From: CAZCPB01 sp044223975
GTDB lineage: Bacteria; Planctomycetota; Phycisphaerae; Phycisphaerales; UBA1924
Assembly (NCBI GenBank): GCA_044223975.1
Contig: JBGALI010000006.1
Coordinates: forward strand, 152,913 to 216,912
Direction: 5' to 3'
Length of the DNA stretch: 64,000 nt
Shown here: one piece after another, positions 24,860-33,145 of the stretch
Numbering within the stretch: position 1 is the first letter of the stretch
How the letters are laid out: each line of letters begins with the position of its first letter
Notes under the pieces: model-generated
Seen by the model: only the letters and a program-made list of their open reading frames with translations
Database searches by the model: none
Told to the model about the DNA's origin: nothing
Position numbers and translations under genes: made by a program

Positions 24860-26305
24860 GTGAGCGGAGCTGCGATCCCGATGAACCGAACCGTCCGTAA
24901 CCTCGCGCTCACCGCGTTCATCCTCACGCCCGCGGTGCTGGTTGCCGCGCTGATGTGGGCGATCAAGGCGCCCACGACCCTTCCCTCGCTCGGGGCTGCG
25001 GGCTCGCGCCCGGGCTCGATGCACGCCGGCCACACCCCCTCATCGCCCACGCCGGGCGGCGCGGCAAGCACCGCGTCCGCCGCGGCACAACCCGGCGAGA
25101 AGCTCGTTCAACCCGAATCGCTCGAACAGGGCTACATCCTCGTCGTCGAGGACAAGGCCAAGCTCGCCAGCGAGAAGACGCCCATCTACATGGCCGGCAC
25201 CATCAACCAGTGGAATCCCGGCGACCAGAACTTCCGCCTCTCGCCCCAGTCCGACGGGCGCTGGAGGATCGTCATGAGCAAGCCCACCGCGGCGCCGACG
25301 ATCGAGTTCAAGTTCACCCGCGGCTCGTGGAAGCTGGAAGAACTCGACGCGAACATGAAGGCCCCGCCCAACCGCCAGCTCGCCAAGATCGACATCAGCA
25401 AGCTCAAGCCCGGCGAGAAGCCGATCATCGAACTCTCCGTCGCGCACTGGGGCGATGAGAAGCCCGACTTCGAAGCCGACGAAGAGAGTCCCTACAAGCC
25501 GCTCAAGGGCACGGGCGACCTTCGGCGCCTCGAGTTCATCGGCGGCAGCGGCGGAGCCCATGGCCAGATGCGCGAGGCGATCGTGTGGCTGCCCCCGGGC
25601 TACGACGATCCCAAGAACGCCGAGCGCCGCTACCCGGTGCTCTACCTGTTCGATGCGCAGAACCTCTTCCAGAAGCACGCGGGCACCCCGGACGAGTGGG
25701 GCGTCGACGAGACCGCGACCGAGCTGATCAAGGCGGGCAAGATCGAGCCCTTGATCGTCGTCGGCATCCCGCACGGCGGCGCGGCACGGATGAGCGAGTA
25801 CATGCCGGTCGATGCGTACAAGGGCGTCGAGCCCAAGGGCGCCGAGTTCCTCGGGCTGGTCGCGAACCAGCTCATGCCGCGCGTGGAGCGAGCGTTCCGC
25901 GTGCGCACCGATGCCGCGGGCACGGCGATCGGCGGTTCTTCGCTGGGCGCCGCGATGGCAATCCTGGCGGTAAAGACCTATCCCGATCGCTTCGGCGGGA
26001 TTCTCGCCGAGAGCCTTCCGCTGGGGCACGCCAAGTGGACGGCGTTCGTCGAGTCCGTGAAGGTCTGGCCGCGGCGCGTGTACTTCGGGATGGGCGGGCA
26101 CGAAGCCGGGAAGGAGCCGGAGAAGGCCAAGGCGAACGAGGAGCAGGTTGCGCAGACAAAGCAGATCGAGCTGCGTCTTTCGAGCGCGGGGCTTGGCGCG
26201 GACCGCAAGCTATTTGTGGTCGATGCGGAGGCGGTTCATAACGAGGGGGCGTGGAAGAAGAGGCTGCCGGCGGCGCTGGAGTTTTTGTTCCCGCCCGCCA
26301 AGTGA
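24860..26305 (+). CDS. Exported esterase (alpha/beta hydrolase, Fes/EsteraseD type) with CBM-like domain
   Basis: The 481-residue protein has an N-terminal membrane or signal segment (about 15-35), an Ala/Gly/Pro linker to about 85, a beta-rich domain with MAGTINQWNPGDQNFRLSP (111-129) resembling CBM20/CBM48 starch-binding folds, and a C-terminal alpha/beta hydrolase. The nucleophile elbow is GGSSLGA (358-364) with Ser361, and a late His (about 461, DAEAVHNEG) completes the triad. Homologues cleave esters such as siderophores or acyl-sugars outside the cytoplasm. The start is a GTG at 24860 with GGGAG upstream. An ATG at 24881 is an alternative. The substrate is unknown. Confidence 0.85.
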   Translation: MSGAAIPMNRTVRNLALTAFILTPAVLVAALMWAIKAPTTLPSLGAAGSRPGSMHAGHTPSSPTPGGAASTASAAAQPGEKLVQPESLEQGYILVVEDKAKLASEKTPIYMAGTINQWNPGDQNFRLSPQSDGRWRIVMSKPTAAPTIEFKFTRGSWKLEELDANMKAPPNRQLAKIDISKLKPGEKPIIELSVAHWGDEKPDFEADEESPYKPLKGTGDLRRLEFIGGSGGAHGQMREAIVWLPPGYDDPKNAERRYPVLYLFDAQNLFQKHAGTPDEWGVDETATELIKAGKIEPLIVVGIPHGGAARMSEYMPVDAYKGVEPKGAEFLGLVANQLMPRVERAFRVRTDAAGTAIGGSSLGAAMAILAVKTYPDRFGGILAESLPLGHAKWTAFVESVKVWPRRVYFGMGGHEAGKEPEKAKANEEQVAQTKQIELRLSSAGLGADRKLFVVDAEAVHNEGAWKKRLPAALEFLFPPAK

Positions 26306-26335
26306 TGCCCGAGGGCGCGGTATTCTGCACGCACC

Positions 26336-26875
26336 GTGCGTCTGCCACTCTCCAAGGTCTACCGCGCGTTCCCTGAGCTTGATCGCTTCAGCGATGAGGA
26401 GTGCAGGCGATACGTAGCTGCGGCCAAGGCGTATCACCGATCAAGTGACAATGTCTTCCAGGTCGTCGGAGTCTTTGCCTCCTTGGTCGCTGCCCCGTTC
26501 CTCATGTTCGGTTCGTGGAAAGTGACTGCCTGGCTCCTCTCTGTCCTGCGTCTTCGAATCTCGCGCGGCGCTCGTGACGACCTCGTCCTGACAGTGAGCT
26601 TCACCATCGGAGTGCTCCTGAGCGCCATGGTCGGGCTGCTCATCCGTGATGCGTGGCTCCGGTGGGCGGTTCGGACGCGAGTGAAAGTCGCCAAGTGCGG
26701 AGGCTGCGGGTATTCACTTCTTGGCCTACCCGTACGCGACGGGCAGGTTGTGTGCCCGGAATGCGGCGACCGGCTCACTCTCTCGCTTGTCGGCCTCACT
26801 GAACGCGACCTGCTCTCTCCAGCCAATTTCCAAGACCGTCACCCCACATCCGCCAACCCAAGCGACTCCCCGTAA
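26336..26875 (+). CDS. Two-span membrane protein with C-terminal zinc ribbon
   Basis: The 179-residue product has two membrane spans (about 43-64 and 84-106) and a C-terminal pair of knuckles, CGGCGYSLLGLPV and VVCPECG, forming a C-x2-C...C-x2-C zinc ribbon. The phrase CGYSLxGLP is, to my knowledge, common in planctomycete membrane proteins of unknown role. The start is a GTG at 26336, 31 bases after the esterase, so the two may be co-transcribed. The last 37 bases overlap the 3' end of convergent recG, which is tolerated because both ends encode non-conserved tails. Confidence 0.8.
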   Translation: MRLPLSKVYRAFPELDRFSDEECRRYVAAAKAYHRSSDNVFQVVGVFASLVAAPFLMFGSWKVTAWLLSVLRLRISRGARDDLVLTVSFTIGVLLSAMVGLLIRDAWLRWAVRTRVKVAKCGGCGYSLLGLPVRDGQVVCPECGDRLTLSLVGLTERDLLSPANFQDRHPTSANPSDSP

Positions 26876-28980
26876 GCCTTCACCAGCCTCCGCCGCAACA
26901 CCGCCTCCTCCGGCTTGCCCAGCGTCGGAGACTGCTCGATCCACGCCGCGGCATCGCGACGGGCCATCACCAGGAGGTCGCGGTCGCGCGAGAGGTCCGC
27001 GACCTTGAACGGCGGCAGGCCCGACTGCCTCGTGCCGAACAGCTCGCCAAAGCCGCGGATCTCAAAGTCCTTCTCCGCCAGCACGAACCCGTCCGTCACG
27101 GTCTTCATCACCTCCAGCCGTTCGCGGGCTTCGACGGTGGTGGGGTCGGCGATGAGAACGCAGACCGAGTCCTTGCTGCCGCGCCCGACCCTGCCTCGGA
27201 GCTGGTGGAGCTGCGCCAGTCCGAAGCGGTCGGCGTGCTCGACGATCATGAGCGTGGCGTTGGGAACATCGACGCCGACCTCGATCACCGTGGTCGCGAT
27301 GAGCGCGTCGATCTCGCCGCGCCGGAAGCGGTCCATGGTCGCCTCGCGCGTGTCGTGCTTGAGCCTCCCGTGCATCGCGGCAAGGTGCTTGCCCTTGAGC
27401 GGCCCGCCCTCGAGCTCTTTGAGCAGCGTGCGCACGCCGGTCACCGCGCCGGGCCCATCTTCGCCGGGCTCCGCCCCGTCGATCGCGGGCACCACGATGA
27501 ATGCCTGCTCGCCCGCGTCGAGGCGCTTGCGGACAAAGTCGTAGACCACATCGCGCGTGGTGGCCTCCACGACCCGCGTCTTGATCGGCCGTCGCCCCGG
27601 CGGCAGGCCGGCGATGATGGAAATGTCCAGGTCGCCGAAGAGCGTGATCGCCATGGTGCGCGGGATGGGCGTCGCGGTCATCACCAGGACGTGGGGCGTG
27701 ATCTCACCCGGAGCTTCCCGCTCGCCCGCGGCTGCCGCGCCCTTGGCGCGCAGCTGTGCCCGCTGGTGCACGCCGAAGCGGTGCTGCTCGTCGATGACCG
27801 CGACCGCGAGGCTCTTGAAGCGCACCGATTCGGTGATCAGCGCGTGCGTGCCCACCACCAGGTCCACCGTGCCGTCCTCGAGCCCGGCGAGGATCTCGCG
27901 ACGCTCCGCCGGCGGCGTCGCGCCCATCAGCAGCTTCAACCGCACGCGCGAGCCCTCGAGCATCCTCGAGATCGAAGCAAAGTGTTGCTCGGCGAGAATC
28001 TCGGTCGGCGACATCAGCGCCGCCTGGTGCCCCGCGGCAACGGCCATCAGCATGCCGTAGAGCGCCACCACGGTCTTTCCGGAGCCGACATCTCCCTGGA
28101 TCAGCCGGTTCGTCGGCGTCTGGCGCGACAGGTCGCGGGCGATCTCCGTGACCACCGCGTCCTGCGATGCCGTCAGCGTGAAGGGAAACCGCCCGCGGAT
28201 GTGGGCATCGATCGCGCCCGAATGCTTCAGCGCCGGCGCCTTGAGCGCTTCGCGCAGGTGGGCGCGCTTCATGTGAACGCCGAGCTGGAGCTGCAGCAGT
28301 TCGTCGTACGCCAGACGGCGCCGTCCTGCCGCGGCTTCGCCTTCGTGCGCCGGCGCGTGCATCGTGCGGTACGCGTCGGCCAGCGCCGGCATCTCGCGCG
28401 AACGCACGAACTCGGCCGGGAGGTGGTCGTCCAGCAGCGGCAGGGCCAGCGGCAGCGCGGCTTGAATCGCCCGCTCGATCATGGTGCTCGGGCACGCCTC
28501 CGACGCGGGGTAGACCGGGCGAATGCGGGCCTCGCGCTGCTCGGGCTCGTCCTTGTCCTCGCGGAGCACCTGGATCTTCGCGTTGGCGATCTGGATCTGC
28601 GGGCCGCGGCGCTTGAGCGTGCCCTGCACGCGGATGCGCATCCCCGGCAGGAGCTGTCGCTCCAGGTGCGCCATGTTGAACCACACCAGGTCTAATCGCC
28701 CCGTGCCGTCGGAGAGCACCGCCTCGAAGCGCGGCTTGCCGCGGCGCACGGTGCGCGTGGCCATGATCTCGCCGCGGGCCGAGACGATGTGGTCGGGCGT
28801 GAGCTGGCTCACACTCTGCTCGGCCTCGAGCGTTTCGTGACGCATGGGCAGGTGCGCGATCAGCTTCCCAAGGTTGGTCAGCCCCAGCGTCGCGAGCAGT
28901 TCCGCCTGGCGCGGCGTGATGCCCGGCACGTTCTTGAGCGCCGTGGTCAGCGTGGGAGATTTGGAAGCGGTGGGGGGCAT
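26839..28980 (-). CDS. recG: ATP-dependent DNA helicase RecG
   Basis: RecG reverses stalled replication forks and unwinds branched DNA. The 713-residue sequence has an N-terminal wedge/OB domain (VSARGEIMATRTVRRGKPRF), then helicase motifs: RLIQGDVGSGKTVVALYG (Walker A), DEQHRFGVHQR (DEQH box), MTATPIPRTM (motif III), GLPPGRRPIKT (family-specific) and TTVIEVGVDVPNATLMIVEHADRFG. The region LRGRVGRG is motif VI. The ATG at 28980 was chosen because upstream sequence is Arg-rich noise. The gene follows a DUF971 gene by 19 bases. Confidence 0.96.
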   Translation of the reverse strand: MPPTASKSPTLTTALKNVPGITPRQAELLATLGLTNLGKLIAHLPMRHETLEAEQSVSQLTPDHIVSARGEIMATRTVRRGKPRFEAVLSDGTGRLDLVWFNMAHLERQLLPGMRIRVQGTLKRRGPQIQIANAKIQVLREDKDEPEQREARIRPVYPASEACPSTMIERAIQAALPLALPLLDDHLPAEFVRSREMPALADAYRTMHAPAHEGEAAAGRRRLAYDELLQLQLGVHMKRAHLREALKAPALKHSGAIDAHIRGRFPFTLTASQDAVVTEIARDLSRQTPTNRLIQGDVGSGKTVVALYGMLMAVAAGHQAALMSPTEILAEQHFASISRMLEGSRVRLKLLMGATPPAERREILAGLEDGTVDLVVGTHALITESVRFKSLAVAVIDEQHRFGVHQRAQLRAKGAAAAGEREAPGEITPHVLVMTATPIPRTMAITLFGDLDISIIAGLPPGRRPIKTRVVEATTRDVVYDFVRKRLDAGEQAFIVVPAIDGAEPGEDGPGAVTGVRTLLKELEGGPLKGKHLAAMHGRLKHDTREATMDRFRRGEIDALIATTVIEVGVDVPNATLMIVEHADRFGLAQLHQLRGRVGRGSKDSVCVLIADPTTVEARERLEVMKTVTDGFVLAEKDFEIRGFGELFGTRQSGLPPFKVADLSRDRDLLVMARRDAAAWIEQSPTLGKPEEAVLRRRLVKAYGESLGLADVG

Positions 28981-28999
28981 GTGGAATTGCCGGGCGGCG

Positions 29000-29356
29000 T
29001 CAGCGCGCCGCGGGACCGTCGGAGCCCGGCTTGGCGGCATTCTCCGGGTCGAGCCCCCTGAGGTAATCCCACGAGTACAACCCCGTCGAGTGCCCGTCGG
29101 AAAAGACGATCTTGATCGCGTAGTTGCCGACCAGCTCGGCATCGGTCGCCACCAGCGGTCCCGAAGCCGCGCGGCCCGAGGACGGCAGCACCGTGAGAGG
29201 GTTCTTCTTCATGTCATCGCGCAGTTGGCGCATGTCCGCCGAGGGCGACATGCGGCGGAGAAACGCGATGGAGTAATACGACGTCGCGCCGTCGGCCCAC
29301 TGAACGGTCAGGCCGCGGTCTTTCTTGAGGTCGATGTTGGCGGGGGGTGGTTCCAC
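29000..29356 (-). CDS. DUF971 / GBBH-like N-terminal domain protein
   Basis: The 118-residue protein matches the small DUF971 family, related to the N-terminal domain of gamma-butyrobetaine hydroxylases: VQWADGATSYYSIAFLRRMSP and IKIVFSDGHSTGLYSWDYL are diagnostic. Such proteins often accompany Mrp/ApbC iron-sulfur factors, and the domain can bind zinc or iron. Here no Mrp gene is adjacent. The start is a GTG at 29356 and recG follows on the same strand. Its role is unknown, and a link with DNA repair would be only by proximity. Confidence 0.85.
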   Translation of the reverse strand: MEPPPANIDLKKDRGLTVQWADGATSYYSIAFLRRMSPSADMRQLRDDMKKNPLTVLPSSGRAASGPLVATDAELVGNYAIKIVFSDGHSTGLYSWDYLRGLDPENAAKPGSDGPAAR

Positions 29357-29473
29357 GCATCATTCTTCGCGCGCCGAGACGACCCCGACGTCTCGCGTCT
29401 GTCCGTCCTCGATGCCTCGATGCCCAGATGTCTCGGTGCCTCTTCCGATTTCCCACCCCGGCTACCGTGTGCC

Positions 29474-30343
29474 ATGCCCACCCCGAGTCAGGTGAACTTC
29501 GCCGATCTGCTCCGCGAGGCCGTCCGCGCTTCGGGCTCGCCCGCCTGCGTCGGTCTCGACCCGGTCTTCGACAAGCTTCCCGTTGAGGTGCGCGCCCGGC
29601 ACACAGAGCCGCTGGGCGCGATCCGCGAGTTCTGCACCGGCGTGCTCGAGGTCGTCCGCCCGCACGTGGGAGTGGTGAAGCTCCAATCCGCGTGCTTCGA
29701 GCGCTACGGCGGGCGCGGCGTGATGCTGCTGGAAGACATGTGCCGCGATGCGCGCCAGCGCGGGTTTGTCGTGGTTCTCGATGCCAAACGCGGTGACATC
29801 GGCATCAGCGCCGAGCACTACGCCGCGGCAGTGGTTCACGCGGGGGCCCACGCCGTCACGCTCTCGGGGTACCTTGGCCCCTCGACGATCGAGCCCTACT
29901 TGAAGGCCGGCCTGGGCGCCTTCGTGCTGGTCCGCACCAGCAACCCCGACAGCGATGCGGTGCAGGGCAATCGCCTCAACGACGGCCGTACCGTGGCCGA
30001 GATGATGGCCGATCACGTCGCGGTTCTCGGCGAGCGATCACTCGGCGCGTGCGGCATGAGCGCCCTGGGCGCGGTGGTGGGAGCGACCAAGAGCGCCGAC
30101 GCCCGAGCTCTCCGCGAACGCATGCCGCGGCAGGTTTTTCTGGCGCCCGGCTACGGAGCGCAGGGCGGAACGGCGGAAGACATCCGGGCGATGCGGACCA
30201 AGGACGGTGGGGGGGTGCTGGTGACGGCGAGCCGGTCGGTGATCTACCCGGACCGTGGCGGATTGAACGACTGGCAACCCGCCATTGCAGCTGCTGCACA
30301 CTCGATGGCCATGGAACTCCGCGAGCTCATGGGTTCCCAGTAG
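29474..30343 (+). CDS. pyrF: Orotidine 5'-phosphate decarboxylase, type 2
   Basis: PyrF makes UMP from OMP. The 289-residue length and CVGLDPVFDKLP N terminus identify the longer type 2 subfamily. The catalytic Lys-Asp array appears in VVLDAKRGDIG, followed by VTLSGYLGPSTIEP and the phosphate-binding end APGYGAQGGT. The start is the ATG at 29474. It diverges from the DUF971 gene across a 117-base gap holding a run of near-repeated words (29390-29455, ctcgatgcctcgatgcc type). Confidence 0.96.
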   Translation: MPTPSQVNFADLLREAVRASGSPACVGLDPVFDKLPVEVRARHTEPLGAIREFCTGVLEVVRPHVGVVKLQSACFERYGGRGVMLLEDMCRDARQRGFVVVLDAKRGDIGISAEHYAAAVVHAGAHAVTLSGYLGPSTIEPYLKAGLGAFVLVRTSNPDSDAVQGNRLNDGRTVAEMMADHVAVLGERSLGACGMSALGAVVGATKSADARALRERMPRQVFLAPGYGAQGGTAEDIRAMRTKDGGGVLVTASRSVIYPDRGGLNDWQPAIAAAAHSMAMELRELMGSQ

Positions 30344-30416
30344 TGTTCCGCCCGGCGTGCACCTCTCAGCGGCGACATCCGCGGGTTATTCGCCCGAGGC
30401 GTGAGCGACATGAAAA

Positions 30417-31271
30417 TCACGGCCGCGGCAAGTCCTTGACGTCGACAGACACACGCACTTCACGAATGTCGTGCAGAACGTGGATGTACGCGCGGTGATC
30501 TCCGTCCGGTCGTGCGCGGGCGGTCCAGATTTGCGATCCGGACTCCCCGGCCTCCGTCCTGATCACTGCACCTTGTGGGAAGCTCACGCCATCGAACCAA
30601 TCCAGACCGTCCGAACCTCGGACTTCAACCGCGAACTCACCGTTCTGCTCGAGCGTGCGGTACTGCGCCGATCCGGCCGGAGTGCCGGGCACCGAGGTCC
30701 AGTCCCGCGCGATCGAAACTTCCTCGCGGGCCTCGCTCGTGGCGGTCATCACGATCACGTCGACGTGCAGCGAAACGCTCGTGGCGGCCTGGGCCGGGTT
30801 CCAGCAGTGGACGGTGACGCGGTTCGCGTGACCGGGGAATCCTCTCATTCTCATCGAGGGCTCGATCGGCTCGTCCCCGATGGGCGCCTGCCACCCGAGC
30901 GAGAACGAAAGGTTATTCCCAGCCGAGTCGGTAGCGAGCATTTCGCTCGCGGCACGTGCGCGGAGGACGATCAGTTCGTCTCCTTGCTCGTCAAGCACTT
31001 GGAACCGGAATCGCATGCCCGCGGCGTAACCGATCCCGTCCTTGGTGTGCGTCCGCTCCAAATCCGTGCCGAACAGGGCCTGGCGGGTCTCCTGAACCTC
31101 GACAAGTTCGGCGCGGACCGTCCGGCCGGGCGCCGGAGCGGATCGGGGCGCGGCTGACGTTCCCCGAGGTGGTTCGGTTTCGGCGGGAGGCGAGGCGCAG
31201 CCGACCAAGACCATCCCTATCCCGGCGAGCAGCAGCGCACGGACCGAAGCGGTCGGACGGTGGTCCGCCAT
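30417..31271 (-). CDS. Lipoprotein of unknown function
   Basis: The 284-residue product begins with a lipoprotein signal peptide: basic start, hydrophobic core and lipobox LVGC with Cys25, so it should be lipidated and held at a membrane. After a Pro/Ala-rich linker the rest is beta-rich, with no domain I recognise. The ATG at 31271 was chosen to fit the signal peptide. The gene lies 42 bases after nuoI on the same strand and faces pyrF. It may share a transcript with nuoI, but a functional link is not evident. Confidence 0.75.
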   Translation of the reverse strand: MADHRPTASVRALLLAGIGMVLVGCASPPAETEPPRGTSAAPRSAPAPGRTVRAELVEVQETRQALFGTDLERTHTKDGIGYAAGMRFRFQVLDEQGDELIVLRARAASEMLATDSAGNNLSFSLGWQAPIGDEPIEPSMRMRGFPGHANRVTVHCWNPAQAATSVSLHVDVIVMTATSEAREEVSIARDWTSVPGTPAGSAQYRTLEQNGEFAVEVRGSDGLDWFDGVSFPQGAVIRTEAGESGSQIWTARARPDGDHRAYIHVLHDIREVRVSVDVKDLPRP

Positions 31272-31312
31272 CACGATTTCCCCCGTCGCGGCTCTGAGCC
31301 TGCGAGCACGCC

Positions 31313-31858
31313 TCACATCGGCTTCTTCTCGATCGTCACGTCGTACACGTGCAGGAGCTTCTCCTTGTCGAAGACCATCTCCTGGCGCGAGTGCCCGATC
31401 ATGTCGTACTCGGTGGTCAGCTCGATCGCGTCCACCGGGCAGGCTTCCTCGCACATGCCGCAGTAGATGCACCGCAGCTCGTCGATCTCGAACTTCTTGG
31501 GGTACTTCTCGCGGTCGTCCCACGGGCTCTCGGCCGCCTCGATGTGGATGCACCGCGCGGGGCAGATCGTCGGGCACATCATGCACGCGACGCACTTCAC
31601 CCGGCCCTGCTCGTCCCGGTTCAGCCGGTGCACGCCGCGGAAGTTGCCGGCGTACTGGCCGCCCTCCAGGATCGGCAGGTCCTCGCGACGCACCTCGGGG
31701 TACTGCATGGCGCGGCTGGTGCGTCCTTGGCCGAAGCTGGTGAAGAAGTGGCGCAGCGTCGTGCCGAAGCCCTTGAAGGCCTCGGGCAGGAAGATGCTCT
31801 CCAGCCGGTTGAGCGGCGGGTCCTTGATTTCCAGAACGTCTTCATCGCGGATGGCCAT
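31313..31858 (-). CDS. nuoI: NuoI-type 2[4Fe-4S] ferredoxin subunit of complex I
   Basis: The 181-residue protein has two 4Fe-4S motifs: C89, C92, C95, C99 (CVACMMCPTICP) and C130, C133, C136, C140 (CIYCGMCEEACP), with an amphipathic N terminus like NuoI, which carries clusters N6a and N6b to the quinone site. IELTTEYDMIGHSR is typical of the C-terminal end. No other nuo genes are in the window, so the subunit is encoded apart from the main complex I operon or belongs to another respiratory complex. A lipoprotein gene follows. Confidence 0.9.
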   Translation of the reverse strand: MAIRDEDVLEIKDPPLNRLESIFLPEAFKGFGTTLRHFFTSFGQGRTSRAMQYPEVRREDLPILEGGQYAGNFRGVHRLNRDEQGRVKCVACMMCPTICPARCIHIEAAESPWDDREKYPKKFEIDELRCIYCGMCEEACPVDAIELTTEYDMIGHSRQEMVFDKEKLLHVYDVTIEKKPM

Positions 31859-31942
31859 GCGGCGAGAGTATACGGGCCGGCGGCGGCGTGAAGGGAGCCG
31901 CGAGCGTGTGGGGCGTGCCCGCTTCGGCTACCATCACGCTCG

Positions 31943-32827
31943 ATGTCCAACGGGCGACACACCAAGCCGCTGTTCGAGCTTCTTCGCGATGAATCCAGCG
32001 AGGGACGCCGCGGCGCCCGCGCCCCAATCCCGACGATCACGCCCGAGGTCAAGCCTCCGCGTCCTGCCCCTTCACCCGCACGTGAGCCGCTGGTTCGCGA
32101 CACCAGTGCGCGGCCAACGCCCGCAGCCGATTCTGTGCCGCGTGAGGCCCCGCTGTTGGTCCGCGGCGGGGTTGTTGCGATGTCGGTGTACGGCGCGTAC
32201 CTCGCCCTGGCCGGCGTCCTGGCGGTGACGGTGATCGTGTGGGTGGTGGCGTACAACAGCGGCAGGCGTGCCGCGGAACGCGAAATGGCGTCCCGCATCC
32301 AGGCCGATCTGCCCCCCGGCGTGACCGATCCCCGTACCCTGGTTCAGCCTCCGAGGGACCCGCTGCAGGACGCGCCGGTTCGCGGCGAGCAGCCGGCGCC
32401 CCGCCCCGAGTCAAGCCCGTCCAAGGCCTCCCAGACGCCATCCAGGGTTGCCCTTGGCCGTGACGACATCATCACTCCGGGCGGTTCGCTGGCCTCCGAT
32501 CCCCGTACCCCCAAGCTGAACTACCAGGTTCTGGCGTACGCCCTGCCTCAGGAAGAAGCCCGGGAGATGGTGATTTTCCTCGGGAAAGGCGGTTTGGACG
32601 TTATCGGGGTGCCGGTCAAGGTTGATCGGACGGGGTCCGGCGACAATAATTCGCCCCTGTACAAGGTCGTGGCCACCCTGGGGCTGACCAGCGACCAGTA
32701 CAAGAACAACGACCCCCTCCGCGCCCGGCAGGAGTCCGAGGTTCGACGCCTCGGGCAACTGTGGAAGAAGAGCAAAGTCGGCCGCGGCCCTCTCGACCCG
32801 ACCTACTGGGAAAACCTCAAGCCCTAG
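31943..32827 (+). CDS. Single-pass membrane protein with Pro-rich linker
   Basis: The 294-residue product has a hydrophilic Pro/Arg-rich N-terminal part (1-70), one span (about 78-103, VYGAYLALAGVLAVTVIVWVV), another Pro-rich linker (about 130-165) and a C-terminal folded part (about 185-294: NYQVLAYALPQEEAREMVIF). The overall build, cytoplasmic N terminus, one span and compact C-terminal domain, recalls SPOR-domain division proteins, but the C-terminal domain does not show a clear SPOR signature to me. It lies 42 bases ahead of the small basic protein gene. Confidence 0.75.
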   Translation: MSNGRHTKPLFELLRDESSEGRRGARAPIPTITPEVKPPRPAPSPAREPLVRDTSARPTPAADSVPREAPLLVRGGVVAMSVYGAYLALAGVLAVTVIVWVVAYNSGRRAAEREMASRIQADLPPGVTDPRTLVQPPRDPLQDAPVRGEQPAPRPESSPSKASQTPSRVALGRDDIITPGGSLASDPRTPKLNYQVLAYALPQEEAREMVIFLGKGGLDVIGVPVKVDRTGSGDNNSPLYKVVATLGLTSDQYKNNDPLRARQESEVRRLGQLWKKSKVGRGPLDPTYWENLKP

Positions 32828-32869
32828 TGCCCTGCGACAGACCGCCGGCGCCGACCTGGAAACCAAGCC

Positions 32870-33031
32870 ATGAGCCTCGACCGTTCACTCAAAATCTCGA
32901 CCAAGAAGGCCGGCAAGCGCAGCGTGATGACCCGCGCCGAGCGCCTGGCCAAGATGACCGCCGACAAGCGCTTCGATATCAAGAAGGACAAGGTCCTGGG
33001 TATCGCCAAGACGCTCGCGCCCAAGTCGTAA
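32870..33031 (+). CDS. Small basic protein of the PVC superphylum type
   Basis: This short frame encodes 53 residues beginning MSLDRSLKIS and containing RSVMTRAERLAKM, with 16 Lys/Arg and no membrane span. The pattern matches the short basic protein family that I recall from Planctomycetes, Verrucomicrobia and Chlamydiae, typically MSLDxSLK...R..VLxRAERI. The role is not established. Size and charge suggest nucleic acid or ribosome binding. The start is the ATG at 32870, 42 bases after the preceding gene. The stop is TAA at 33029. Recognition relies on memory of the family, so a profile search should confirm it. Confidence 0.8.
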   Translation: MSLDRSLKISTKKAGKRSVMTRAERLAKMTADKRFDIKKDKVLGIAKTLAPKS

Positions 33032-33145
33032 GCCCAAGGCAGACAGGCACGAGGGCGCGCGGGCACGGAGTGACCGCAAGCGGGTCAGTCCGGCGGTGAC
33101 GCGTTCCCGGCCTCCATTCCTTGGCCCGTCATCGACCCGTTGCCC

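Noticed and set aside
26839..26875. A frameshift or fusion between the zinc-ribbon protein and recG
   Set aside because: The 37-base overlap is convergent and both proteins end in non-conserved tails, so no fusion is needed.
30471..31157. Plus-strand frame of 228 residues over the lipoprotein gene
   Set aside because: It mirrors the minus-strand lipoprotein, lacks domains and is Arg/Gly-rich. The lipoprotein has a proper lipobox.
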